NCBI GenBank assembly: GCA_964352905.1
Contig: CAYGTS010000042.1
Coordinates: 1 to 17,714 of the forward strand
Reading direction: 5' to 3'
DNA length: 17,714 nt
Source of the DNA: CAYGTS01 sp964352905
Lineage (GTDB): Bacteria; Pseudomonadota; Gammaproteobacteria; JAHCLG01
Of this stretch, positions 1 through 7,968 are shown piece by piece (positions within the stretch are counted from its first letter, which is position 1; each line of letters begins with the position of its first letter). The notes below the pieces were generated by a model. The model saw nothing but the letters and a program-made list of their open reading frames with translations, was not told the DNA's origin and did no database searches. Both the position numbers and the translations under genes were made by a program.

Positions 1-140
1 CACTTCGTGCTCGCAACGACGGCGATTTCCGTCATTGCGAACGCAGTGAAGCAATTGCCGCGCTAGTGCGCTAAGAACGCACTAGCTCGCAACGACGGAT
101 GGGGTTTCTCCGTCACCACGCTTCGCTGCAAAATGAAATC
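1..140. repeat. Repeat fragments downstream of gltA (R1-like arms plus half of R3)
   Basis: This stretch has no gene and holds pieces of two repeat families. An R1-like arm starts with CGTCATTGCGA at 30-40, and degenerate inverse arms TCGCAACGACG lie at 11-21 and 88-98. Between them is a perfect 9-bp hairpin, GCTAGTGCG at 62-70 against CGCACTAGC at 78-86, with a 7-base loop. Positions 117-140, read on the minus strand, match 12313-12336 (family R3) with two A/G differences over 24 bases. In the direction of gltA transcription these elements follow its stop codon, but no U-tract follows the hairpin, so a classical terminator is not supported. The segment may continue beyond the left edge of the window. 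Confidence 0.6.
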
Positions 141-172
141 TTGCTAGCACATGCTATCTCATCAATTGATTT

Positions 173-1468
173 CTAACCACGCTTACCCACTGCCACAAAA
201 TCACGCTCGGTAGGGCCGGTGTAAAGTTGGCGAGGACGACTGATACGGTGATCGGGGCTACTGATCATTTCATTCCAATGTGAAATCCAGCCCACAGTTC
301 TAGCGAGTGCAAACATCACAGTAAACATATTGGTGGGGATCCCGAGTGCTCTTAAGGTTAAACCAGAATAAAAATCAACATTAGGATAGAGTTTGCGCTC
401 AATAAAGTATTCATCTTCCAAAGCAATTTTTTCTAGCTGCAAAGCGACCTTAAACAAGGGGGAATCGTGTAAACCGACTTCTTCTAACACTTCATGACAA
501 GTTTGTTGCATGACTTTGGCGCGTGGGTCGTAATTTTTATAAACACGGTGGCCAAAGCCCATTAACCGGAATGGATCGTTAGCATCTTTAGCACGTTTAA
601 TGTAATCAGGGATGCGCTCTGGTTTGCCAATTTCAGTTAACATTCTTAAACAAGCTTCATTGGCACCGCCATGAGCGGGCCCCCAAAGTGCCGCAATTCC
701 TGCTGAAATACAGGCAAACGGATTGGCACCGGTAGAGCCGGCTAAGCGCACCGTTGAAGTAGAAGCGTTTTGTTCATGATCGGCATGTAGGATAAAAATA
801 CGATCAAGCGCGCGTGCCAAAATTTTATTGGGTTTGTACTCTTCACATGGCGTGGCAAACATCATTTGTAAGAAATTTTCGGCATAGGGCAAATGATTTT
901 GCGGCATCATAAACGGTTGCCCAATTGAATATTTGTAACACATTGCGGCAATCGTAGGCATTTTGGCAATCAAGCGAATCGCGGAAATATAGCGACTTTC
1001 TGCATTATGGATATCAAGATGATCATGATAAAACGCAGATAATGCGCCAACAACGCCAACCATGATTGCCATAGGGTGCGCGTCACGGCGAAAGCCATTA
1101 AAAAAACTACGCATTTGTTCATGAATCATGGTGTGATTATTCACCAATTTAAAGAATTCGTCTTTTTGAGATTGTTTGGGCAATTCACCGTGCATAAGTA
1201 AATAACAGACTTCAAGAAAATCAGACTGCTCAGCCAATTGATCAATAGGGTAACCGCGGTAGAGTAGAATACCTTTCCCGCCATCGATAAACGTGATCTT
1301 GGATTCACATGCCGCGGTTGCTAAAAAACCAGGATCGAAGGTAAATAGGCCAGACTTGGCCAGATCAGCAATTTCAATGACATCAGGGCCTAAGGTGCCA
1401 TGCAGAACATTAAGCTCGAGCGTTTTGTCTAATTGTGGAAGCGTTAAAGTTGCTTTTAGATCACTCAT
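173..1468 (-). CDS. gltA: Citrate synthase (hexameric type II, GltA)
   Basis: This enzyme condenses oxaloacetate with acetyl-CoA to citrate, the entry step of the TCA cycle, in the cytoplasm. The protein has 431 residues, against 427 in E. coli GltA. The catalytic triad is visible: His266 in PAHGGAN, His307 in GFGHRVY and Asp365 in PNVDFYSG. His228 lies in the conserved ILHADHEQNAS segment. The beta-strand-rich N-terminal domain found in Gram-negative hexameric enzymes is present at residues 1-55. The start is supported by an AAGGAGT ribosome binding site (1477-1483, minus strand) about 8 bases upstream of the ATG. The gene is transcribed away from sdhC and ends with TAG next to repeat sequence. 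NADH inhibition is usual for this subtype but cannot be judged from the sequence alone. Confidence 0.97.
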   Translation of the reverse strand: MSDLKATLTLPQLDKTLELNVLHGTLGPDVIEIADLAKSGLFTFDPGFLATAACESKITFIDGGKGILLYRGYPIDQLAEQSDFLEVCYLLMHGELPKQSQKDEFFKLVNNHTMIHEQMRSFFNGFRRDAHPMAIMVGVVGALSAFYHDHLDIHNAESRYISAIRLIAKMPTIAAMCYKYSIGQPFMMPQNHLPYAENFLQMMFATPCEEYKPNKILARALDRIFILHADHEQNASTSTVRLAGSTGANPFACISAGIAALWGPAHGGANEACLRMLTEIGKPERIPDYIKRAKDANDPFRLMGFGHRVYKNYDPRAKVMQQTCHEVLEEVGLHDSPLFKVALQLEKIALEDEYFIERKLYPNVDFYSGLTLRALGIPTNMFTVMFALARTVGWISHWNEMISSPDHRISRPRQLYTGPTERDFVAVGKRG

Positions 1469-1525
1469 TTAGCGAGACTCCTTAGTCTAATAATTGTATG
1501 CATATTGCAATTTACTTATATTACT

Positions 1526-1553
1526 AGTATAAAACGTTTATGGTGCATTGCAA
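1526..1553 (-). promoter_or_regulatory. Candidate sigma70-type promoter for gltA
   Basis: On the minus strand a -10-like TATACT (1526-1531) is preceded by TTGCAA (1548-1553) with a 16-base spacer. These match the consensus hexamers at 5/6 and 4/6. The predicted transcript would start near 1519 and leave a leader of about 50 bases. The pairing is by eye, and other AT-rich hexamers nearby (for example TATAAG at 1515-1520) could serve instead. Confidence 0.35.
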
Positions 1554-1567
1554 AATAAAATATTGGC

Positions 1568-1733
1568 AACTATTCACCCTGTAGATGGGAACGCCCTGAT
1601 CCCCGCTTATCAAGAGGACTGGCGTTTGGGCTAAAAACAGCGAAAATCTTTTATCGAAATGCTCATTTATAACCCATAACTTGCGCTTTCTCAAAAATAC
1701 TTTCGCTGTTTTTATCGCCAAATCTGAACGTTC
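1568..1733 (+). repeat. Palindromic repeat R2, copy A (gltA-sdhC intergenic)
   Basis: This is one of three copies of a dispersed repeat in the window; the others begin at 12113 and 17660. It has a perfect 14-bp inverted repeat, TAAAAACAGCGAAA (1632-1645) against TTTCGCTGTTTTTA (1701-1714). The outer arms also pair partly, GAACG at 1589-1593 against CGTTC at 1729-1733. The 55-base loop is conserved with copy B. Relative to copy B the left arm carries an extra stretch of roughly 27 bases (about 1599-1625), bounded by AACGCC and GGCGTT, which can pair with each other. TTGGCAACTATTCACC (1563-1578) and TTGGCAAATTCACC (1734-1747) form an imperfect direct repeat around the element. No transposase is encoded, so it resembles a MITE or REP-type element. 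Confidence 0.75.
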
Positions 1734-1810
1734 TTGGCAAATTCACCTTCAAATTTGCTGAATAGATACAAATGTTGTAAAAACATGCAAAGTGGACTAA
1801 AAATTAAATA

Positions 1811-1842
1811 GCATAATTACTTTGCAGTTGATTGTATTATGC
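1811..1842. promoter_or_regulatory. Inverted repeat upstream of sdhC, possible operator
   Basis: GCATAAT (1811-1817) and ATTATGC (1836-1842) form a perfect 7-bp inverted repeat separated by 18 bases. The right half overlaps the candidate -35 of the sdhC promoter, a position suited to a regulator site. No known binding motif is recognised, and AT-rich sequence makes such matches fairly likely by chance. Confidence 0.25.
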
Positions 1843-1861
1843 GCAAGTTTGAGACTATAAT
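1832..1861 (+). promoter_or_regulatory. Candidate sigma70-type promoter for sdhCDAB
   Basis: A perfect TATAAT -10 lies at 1856-1861, with a weak TTGTAT -35 at 1832-1837 and an 18-base spacer. The predicted start, near 1868, gives a leader of about 50 bases before sdhC. The weak -35 would suit an activated promoter. The remaining sequence between this site and repeat R2 shows no gene. Confidence 0.5.
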
Positions 1862-1920
1862 TTCGCTGAAAAAAAAATCAATGATTTATTTCAAATTTAT
1901 TTGTTACAAGCCTAAGAGGT

Positions 1921-2310
1921 ATGAGAAACACCATGAATCAACAGCGACCAGTCTTTCTTGATTTGACCAAGATCAAATTTCCTTTAACCGCGATTGTTTC
2001 GATTTTACATCGTATTTCAGGGGTGCTACTTTTTTTATGTATACCGGTTTATCTGTATTTTTTCCACTGTTCACTTGCATCTCCTGAAGAATTTGCTAGC
2101 ATCGCTTCTTGCTTAAACAGCACTTGGGCTAAGCTATTGCTGTGGTTTATACTTTCAGGGTTATTTTATCATTTAGTGGCGGGTATCCGTCATATCATCA
2201 TGGATTTCGGGATTGGTGAAAGCTTGCGTGGCGGTAAAGTAAGCTCGCTTATTACTATCTTTGTAGCAATTATTTTAATTCTTTTAACAGGATACTGGAT
2301 ATGGCTGTAA
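1921..2310 (+). CDS. sdhC: Succinate dehydrogenase cytochrome b556 subunit (SdhC)
   Basis: SdhC is a membrane anchor of complex II. With SdhD it binds heme b and ubiquinone in the inner membrane. The protein has 129 residues, the same as E. coli SdhC, and aligns without gaps from the first Met. Ser27 and Arg31 (SILHRISG) match the quinone-site residues and His84 (FYHLVAGIRH) matches the heme ligand. Three hydrophobic helices lie at about residues 28-50, 70-92 and 108-128. The start is debatable: the only ribosome-binding-like sequence (AAGAGG) almost touches the ATG at 1921 and is about 13 bases from the alternative ATG at 1933. The length match favours 1921. The 3' end overlaps sdhD by 10 bases. 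Confidence 0.95.
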   Translation: MRNTMNQQRPVFLDLTKIKFPLTAIVSILHRISGVLLFLCIPVYLYFFHCSLASPEEFASIASCLNSTWAKLLLWFILSGLFYHLVAGIRHIIMDFGIGESLRGGKVSSLITIFVAIILILLTGYWIWL

Positions 2311-2648
2311 GTATTACAAGTTTAACAGGTAATGGTTTGCGTGATTGGCTGATTCAACGCGTCACCGCAGTTATTATTGGCTGTTATTTTTTATTTTTTG
2401 TAGGTTATTTTTTAGTTAATCCGCATATTGATTTTACGATGTGGCAAGCCTTATTCCACAACATGTGGATGCAAATTTTCACCTTACTTTTTCTAGTTAG
2501 TTTAGTTTTGCACGCCTGGATTGGCATTTGGACCGTTTTGACTGATTATATTAAATGCGCCGCGCTGCGTTTATCGCTCGAAATTATTATCTTTCTAGCG
2601 TTAGTCGCGTTTTTATTTTGGGGCGTTAAAATTATTTGGGGATTCTAA
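2301..2648 (+). CDS. sdhD: Succinate dehydrogenase hydrophobic anchor subunit (SdhD)
   Basis: This is the second membrane anchor of succinate:quinone oxidoreductase. It has 115 residues, identical in length to E. coli SdhD. His71 in VLHAWIGIW is the expected second heme b ligand, and Asp82-Tyr83 in LTDY matches the quinone-site pair. Three transmembrane segments lie at about residues 20-40, 56-80 and 90-113. The start overlaps the end of sdhC, and the stop forms a TAATG overlap with sdhA, indicating translational coupling. Confidence 0.95.
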   Translation: MAVSITSLTGNGLRDWLIQRVTAVIIGCYFLFFVGYFLVNPHIDFTMWQALFHNMWMQIFTLLFLVSLVLHAWIGIWTVLTDYIKCAALRLSLEIIIFLALVAFLFWGVKIIWGF

Positions 2649-4405
2649 TGGCAATAACGACACAATCATACGATGCAATCATCATAGGTGCCGGTGGAGC
2701 GGGCATGCGCGCTTCTTTAAAACTGGCACAATCAGGTTATCGCGTAGCAGTGATTTCAAAAGTCTTTCCAACCCGCTCACATACAGTTTCGGCGCAGGGC
2801 GGCATTAATGCTGCGATTGGCAATGCCACCGAAGATGATTGGCGTTGGCACATGTATGATACGGTTGAAGGTTCTGATTATTTAGGTGATCAAGATGCCA
2901 TCGAATACATGTGCAAACACGCGGCTGATACCGTTTACGAATTAGAACACATGGGCATGCCTTTCTCACGCCGCGAAGATGGAAAAATTTATCAACGCTC
3001 TTTCGGCGGTCAAACCTTAAACTATGGTGGTGATTTAGCGCAACGCACCTGTGCTGCCGCTGATCGCACAGGGCATGCTATGCTGCATACGCTTTATCAG
3101 AAAAACCTGCAAGCCAAAGCCAATTTTTTGAACGAATGGTACGCCATTGATTTAGTCATGCATGAAGGCGCAGTTGCGGGCGTAATTGCCTTGTGTATTG
3201 AAACAGGCGATATCGTCTTTTTACAATCGCGAGCAACGGTTTTAGCAACCGGTGGCGCAGGACGAATTTATAAATCTACCACCAATGCCAGAATTAACAC
3301 CGGCGATGGTTTAGGCATGGTGTTAAGAGCGGGCTTACCGGTGCAAGATATCGAATTTTGGCAAATTCACCCAACCGGTATTTACGGTGCCGGGGTGCTG
3401 GTGAGTGAAGGTTCACGAGGTGAAGGCGGTATTTTAATTAACAAAGATGGTGAGCGTTACATGGAACGTTATGCGCCGCATCTGAAAGATTTATCCTGCC
3501 GTGATGTGGTATCGCGTAGCTCAATGATTGAAATCCGCGAAGGCCGCGGTTGCGGTCCCAAGGGCGATCATGTTTATCTTAAGCTTACGCATTTAGGCGC
3601 TGATAAGATCATGGAACGTTTACCCGGTATCCGTGAATTGGCTATGACCTTTGCAGGCGTTGATCCAATCAAAGATCCGATTCCGGTTATACCCACCGTG
3701 CACTACATGATGGGCGGTATTCCAACAAATATTAATGGTAATGTCTTAACCGTTGATGCAAACGGTCGTGATAAAATTGTTCCTGGCTTATTTGCTGCCG
3801 GTGAATGTGCTTGCGTTTCAGTGCATGGTGCCAATCGCCTTGGTGCCAATTCATTGTTAGATATCGTGGTGTTTGGTCGTGCAATTGGCTTGCACTTAGA
3901 AGAAGCCTTGCGCCAAGGCATGCCACAAACCTTTGCCACTAGCAGCGATGTTGAACACGCATTAACGCGTTTAACTCGTTGGGATACACGCGAGCAAGGC
4001 GAAGATCCTGAAATATTACGCAATGAAATGAAACAAGTCATGCAAGATGATTTTGGCGTGTTCCGTGAAGCAAAATCTATGCAAGCAGGCTTACAAAAAT
4101 TATTAAACATTCGTGAACGTTTGAAACATGCTGTGCTAAAAGATAAAAGCAAAACCTTCAACACCGCACGTATCGAAGCCTTAGAACTTGATAATTTAAT
4201 TGAAATTGCGATTGCCACCGCGGTTTGCGCCATTGAGCGTAAAGAAAGTCGTGGTGCGCATTCGCGCTTTGATTTTCCGGATCGTGATGACAAAAATTGG
4301 TTTAAGCATTCGCTCTACTTTATTAATGGCACAACCAATTCGCGCGCAGTTAACCTGCAGCCACATGATGTTGATCCTTTCCAGCCAAAACTAAGAGAGC
4401 ATTAA
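2648..4405 (+). CDS. sdhA: Succinate dehydrogenase flavoprotein subunit (SdhA)
   Basis: SdhA oxidises succinate to fumarate and passes electrons through covalently bound FAD to SdhB on the cytoplasmic face of the membrane. The protein has 585 residues (588 in E. coli). The N-terminal dinucleotide-binding motif GAGGAGMRA is at residues 14-22. His45 in RSHTVSAQGG is the covalent FAD attachment site. Substrate and catalytic residues are His241 (HPTG), Arg285 (CRDVV), His352 (TVHYMMGG) and Arg397 (GANRLGANS). The ATG at 2648 overlaps the sdhD stop (TAATG) and has GGGG about 6 bases upstream. A TTG at 2636 is in frame but would add four unconserved residues and lies within sdhD, so it was not chosen. 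Confidence 0.97.
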   Translation: MAITTQSYDAIIIGAGGAGMRASLKLAQSGYRVAVISKVFPTRSHTVSAQGGINAAIGNATEDDWRWHMYDTVEGSDYLGDQDAIEYMCKHAADTVYELEHMGMPFSRREDGKIYQRSFGGQTLNYGGDLAQRTCAAADRTGHAMLHTLYQKNLQAKANFLNEWYAIDLVMHEGAVAGVIALCIETGDIVFLQSRATVLATGGAGRIYKSTTNARINTGDGLGMVLRAGLPVQDIEFWQIHPTGIYGAGVLVSEGSRGEGGILINKDGERYMERYAPHLKDLSCRDVVSRSSMIEIREGRGCGPKGDHVYLKLTHLGADKIMERLPGIRELAMTFAGVDPIKDPIPVIPTVHYMMGGIPTNINGNVLTVDANGRDKIVPGLFAAGECACVSVHGANRLGANSLLDIVVFGRAIGLHLEEALRQGMPQTFATSSDVEHALTRLTRWDTREQGEDPEILRNEMKQVMQDDFGVFREAKSMQAGLQKLLNIRERLKHAVLKDKSKTFNTARIEALELDNLIEIAIATAVCAIERKESRGAHSRFDFPDRDDKNWFKHSLYFINGTTNSRAVNLQPHDVDPFQPKLREH

Positions 4406-4415
4406 GAGGTTTCCC

Positions 4416-5126
4416 ATGGCAAAAATCGTGACATTTTCAATTTATCGTTTTAATCCCGATGTGGATCAAAAACCCAGCATGCAAGACTATCAACTCGATG
4501 TTGAAGAGCATCACTGTGTGATGGTATTACACGCCCTAGAAGCCTTAAAAACGATTGATCAAACCATTACTTTTCGCCGTTCGTGTGGTGAAGGGGTGTG
4601 TGGATCCGATGGTATGAATATCAATGGTAAGAATGGGTTGGCGTGTATTACGCCGATTGCCTCATTAGGTTCGCATATCACACTGCGCCCATTGCCTGGC
4701 TTCCCGGTGATTCGTGATTTAGTGGTAGATATGACTAATTTTTACCAACAATACGAGCGCGTGCAACCTTATTTGCAAAACGATGATCCTGCGCCTGCCA
4801 AAGAGCGCTTACAATCACCCGAAGAATTAGCCAAAATCGATGGCTTAACCGAATGTATTTTATGTGCGTGTTGCTCAAGTTCTTGCCCATCTTACTGGTG
4901 GAATCCTGATAAATTTATTGGTCCTGCGGGCCTACTACAAGCCGCGCGCTTTATTGAAGACAGCCGTGATACCAAAACCCGTGAACGTTTAGGCAACTTA
5001 CAGGATCCTTTTAGTGTTTTCCGTTGCCGTGGTATCATGAATTGCGTTAGCGTTTGTCCAAAAGGCTTAAACCCAACCAAAGCTATTGCAATGATTCGGG
5101 AAAAGATGTTAAAAGACGCGTCATAA
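4416..5126 (+). CDS. sdhB: Succinate dehydrogenase iron-sulfur subunit (SdhB)
   Basis: SdhB carries electrons from SdhA to ubiquinone through three Fe-S clusters. The protein has 236 residues (238 in E. coli). The [2Fe-2S] ligands are Cys57, Cys62, Asp65 and Cys77, keeping the Asp third ligand of E. coli. The [4Fe-4S] ligands are Cys147, Cys150, Cys153 and Cys214. The [3Fe-4S] ligands are Cys157, Cys204 and Cys210. Trp162 matches the quinone-site Trp164 of E. coli. The residue after Cys204 is Arg205, where E. coli has His207. An AAGAGGT ribosome binding site overlaps the sdhA stop, 10 bases from the ATG. sucA follows after 31 bases without a visible terminator. Confidence 0.97.
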   Translation: MAKIVTFSIYRFNPDVDQKPSMQDYQLDVEEHHCVMVLHALEALKTIDQTITFRRSCGEGVCGSDGMNINGKNGLACITPIASLGSHITLRPLPGFPVIRDLVVDMTNFYQQYERVQPYLQNDDPAPAKERLQSPEELAKIDGLTECILCACCSSSCPSYWWNPDKFIGPAGLLQAARFIEDSRDTKTRERLGNLQDPFSVFRCRGIMNCVSVCPKGLNPTKAIAMIREKMLKDAS

Positions 5127-5157
5127 CAATAAGCGCAGCAGCAACAGAGTGAAATGA

Positions 5158-7968
5158 ATGAAAGAAAACAGTATGAACCAATCGTGGGAGTCGTCCTTTT
5201 TTAATGATGGCAGTAGCAGCTATCTTGAATCGTTATATGAATCTTATTTAGCTGATCCCAACTCGGTTGATACAGAATGGCGCACATTTTTTAGTAATTT
5301 ACCACACAAAAATGGCGCGGCTGATGTCTCACATGCTAATGTTATCGATCACTTTAAAGCCTTAACCAAACAACCACGATCACAAGTTAGCAGTAGTGAT
5401 TCTGCAGAGCAAGTGCGCCGCCAAACCTATGTTATGGATTTAATTAATGCCTACCGTACCTCAGGACATCACCTAGCCAAACTCGATCCGCTCGAGCAGC
5501 AAGCCAGGCCACACATTGCGGCACTCGATTATCAGCACCATGGCTTAAGTGACAACGATCTTGAACGTGAATTTAATACCGGTACCTTAGTGGCACCTGA
5601 AAATGCTAAATTAAAAAATATTATTGAAGCCCTGCAAAAAACCTATTGCCACCATATTGGTATTGAATATTTGCACATTACCAATTCCGAAGAAACGCGT
5701 TGGATCCAACAGCGTTTCGAAACGGTGCAATCAACACCACAGTTCGATGCAACCGCCAAAAAAAATATACTAGGCTTACTCACTGCCGCGGAAGGCTTAG
5801 AAAAATACCTTCACACCAAATACGTGGGCCAGAAACGTTTCTCACTCGAAGGTGGTGAAAGTTTCATACCTTTATTAGATGAGTTAATTCATCGTGCAGG
5901 CGATCAAAACGTTAAAGAAATCGTGATGGGTATGGCGCATCGTGGCCGTTTAAATGTCTTAGTGAATGTGCTAGGCAAAGCCCCTGAAGATTTATTCCAA
6001 GAATTTGAAGGCAAATATCACGAATCGGCGATTTCTGGTGACGTAAAATATCACATGGGATTTTCGTCAAATGTTGCGACTAAAGGGGGGCCAGTACACT
6101 TAGCCTTAGCGTTTAATCCATCGCACTTGGAAAGCGTTGATCCCGTTGTTGAAGGATCAGTGCGCGCGCGCCAAGAAAGACGCCACGACCAAGAACGTGA
6201 TCAAGTGTTACCGATTTTAATTCATGGTGATGCCGCGTTTACAGGGCAAGGCGTGGTTATGGAAACCTTTAATTTTTCGCAAGCACGTGGGTTTGGCACG
6301 GGCGGCACATTGCATATTATCACCAATAACCAAATTGGTTTCACCACCAGCAGTCCACTCGATGCGCGTTCAACGCTATATTGCACCGATGTTGCCAAAA
6401 TGGTGCAAGCGCCGGTATTTCATGTGAATGCCGATGATGTTGAAGCCGTTATTTTTGTTACACAAATAGCGCTTGATTATCGCATGACGTTTAACAAAGA
6501 TGTCGTGATCGATTTAGTCTGTTATCGCCGCCATGGTCATAATGAAGCAGATGAACCGGCAATTACTCAACCCTTAATGTATAGCTTAATTAAAAAACAC
6601 CCTACCACCAGACAGCTTTACGCAGCACAATTAATTGCGGAAAAAATTATCGATCGTGATGAAGAAAAACGCCTCATGGATCAATACCGTGACATGCTGG
6701 ATGCGCGTGAACACATTGTTAAAATCGTTGAAAATAACGATGACTATGCAGTGGATTGGGTACCTTATAGCAACCAAAATTGGCGCTATGAAGTTAAAAC
6801 CGCACTCGATGCAAAAAACTTAAAACGCTTAGGTGAAAAACTCTGCGCTGTGCCAGCAGATTTTATGTTGCAGCCGCAAGTGAAAAAAGAAATTGAAAAT
6901 CGCCACAAAATGATTGCGGGTGAAAATCCGATCAATTGGGGAATGGCAGAAACCTTAGCCTATGCCAGCTTAGTTGATGAAAAAACGCCAGTACGATTAA
7001 CTGGCCAGGATGCGCAACGCGGTACCTTCAGTCATCGCCAAGCGGTGCTACACGACTTTAAAAACGGTGAAATTTATTTTCCTTTGCAACACATCAGCAA
7101 AGACCAAGCCAATATCACGATTATTGACTCTGTTTTATCGGAAGAAGCGGTGCTGGGTTTTGAATACGGCTATGCGACAGCCTCACCGGAAACGCTGGTG
7201 ATCTGGGAAGCGCAATTTGGTGATTTTGCCAACGGTGCGCAAGTAGTTATTGATCAATTCATTAGTTCTGGCGAGCAAAAATGGGGCCGCCTGTGTGGTA
7301 TTACGATGTTATTGCCACATGGCTACGAGGGCCAAGGACCAGAACATTCATCAGCACGATTAGAGCGTTATTTGCAGCTTTGTGCGCAAAACAATATGCA
7401 AGTGTGTGTGCCAACCACTGCGGCTCAAGTCTTTCATATGTTGCGCAGGCAAGCACTACGCCCTTATCGTAAGCCGTTAATTGTGATGTCGCCAAAAAGT
7501 TTATTGCGCCACAAGTTATCGGCATCACCCATACAAGATTTTACGCAAGGCGAATTTCAAGTTATCATTCCCGAAATTGATGATATCAATATTAAGCAAA
7601 CCAAGCGGTTAATTCTTTGTAGTGGCAAGGTGTATTACGAATTACTCGAAAAACGCCGTGAAAATAACCAAGATGATATAGCAATCGTGCGAGTTGAGCA
7701 GCAATATCCTTTTCCAGAGCAAGAAATAACCGCATTATCCAAACAATATAAACATGTCACTGATGTTGTTTGGTGCCAAGAAGAGCCACAAAATCAAGGT
7801 GCCTGGTATTTTATGCATCCACGCTTATTGCATTGCGTGGAAAAAAATCAGCAATGCCGCTACGTTGGACGTGATTATTCTGCAGCTCCTGCAACCGGCT
7901 CACCGAAGTTGCATAAATTGCAGCAGGATAGCTTGGTTGAAGAGGCGCTGGCTCCCCATCGTCATTAG
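5158..7968 (+). CDS. sucA: 2-oxoglutarate dehydrogenase E1 component (SucA)
   Basis: SucA is the thiamine-diphosphate-dependent E1 enzyme. It decarboxylates 2-oxoglutarate and transfers the succinyl group to the lipoyl arm of SucB. The protein has 936 residues (933 in E. coli). The N-terminal E2-contact segment (SSYLESLYESYLADP, residues 19-33) is intact. Active-site His261 (GMAHRGRLN) and His299 (KYHMGFSS) are present. The ThDP/metal motif runs from HGDAAFTGQG (356-365) to NNQIGF (390-395). A second in-frame Met at residue 6 (position 5173) is an alternative start, and neither has a strong ribosome binding site. The last codons, reading Arg-His-stop, coincide with the first bases of the downstream tandem repeat, so the C-terminus appears to be set by the repeat. 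Confidence 0.96.
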   Translation: MKENSMNQSWESSFFNDGSSSYLESLYESYLADPNSVDTEWRTFFSNLPHKNGAADVSHANVIDHFKALTKQPRSQVSSSDSAEQVRRQTYVMDLINAYRTSGHHLAKLDPLEQQARPHIAALDYQHHGLSDNDLEREFNTGTLVAPENAKLKNIIEALQKTYCHHIGIEYLHITNSEETRWIQQRFETVQSTPQFDATAKKNILGLLTAAEGLEKYLHTKYVGQKRFSLEGGESFIPLLDELIHRAGDQNVKEIVMGMAHRGRLNVLVNVLGKAPEDLFQEFEGKYHESAISGDVKYHMGFSSNVATKGGPVHLALAFNPSHLESVDPVVEGSVRARQERRHDQERDQVLPILIHGDAAFTGQGVVMETFNFSQARGFGTGGTLHIITNNQIGFTTSSPLDARSTLYCTDVAKMVQAPVFHVNADDVEAVIFVTQIALDYRMTFNKDVVIDLVCYRRHGHNEADEPAITQPLMYSLIKKHPTTRQLYAAQLIAEKIIDRDEEKRLMDQYRDMLDAREHIVKIVENNDDYAVDWVPYSNQNWRYEVKTALDAKNLKRLGEKLCAVPADFMLQPQVKKEIENRHKMIAGENPINWGMAETLAYASLVDEKTPVRLTGQDAQRGTFSHRQAVLHDFKNGEIYFPLQHISKDQANITIIDSVLSEEAVLGFEYGYATASPETLVIWEAQFGDFANGAQVVIDQFISSGEQKWGRLCGITMLLPHGYEGQGPEHSSARLERYLQLCAQNNMQVCVPTTAAQVFHMLRRQALRPYRKPLIVMSPKSLLRHKLSASPIQDFTQGEFQVIIPEIDDINIKQTKRLILCSGKVYYELLEKRRENNQDDIAIVRVEQQYPFPEQEITALSKQYKHVTDVVWCQEEPQNQGAWYFMHPRLLHCVEKNQQCRYVGRDYSAAPATGSPKLHKLQQDSLVEEALAPHRH

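Noticed and set aside
1524..1721. 65-residue minus-strand open frame starting with TTG in the gltA-sdhC gap
   Set aside because: It lies almost entirely in repeat R2. The corresponding frame in copy B has a stop (TGA) after about 15 codons, so coding is not conserved, and no good ribosome binding site is present.
2636..2647. TTG start extending SdhA by four residues
   Set aside because: The ATG at 2648 gives the typical TAATG overlap with sdhD, a suitably spaced GGGG and the expected family length.
3703..4293. 196-residue minus-strand open frame opposite sdhA
   Set aside because: sdhA is unambiguous here. The antisense frame is a low-complexity Ser/Lys/Arg-rich shadow without domain similarity.
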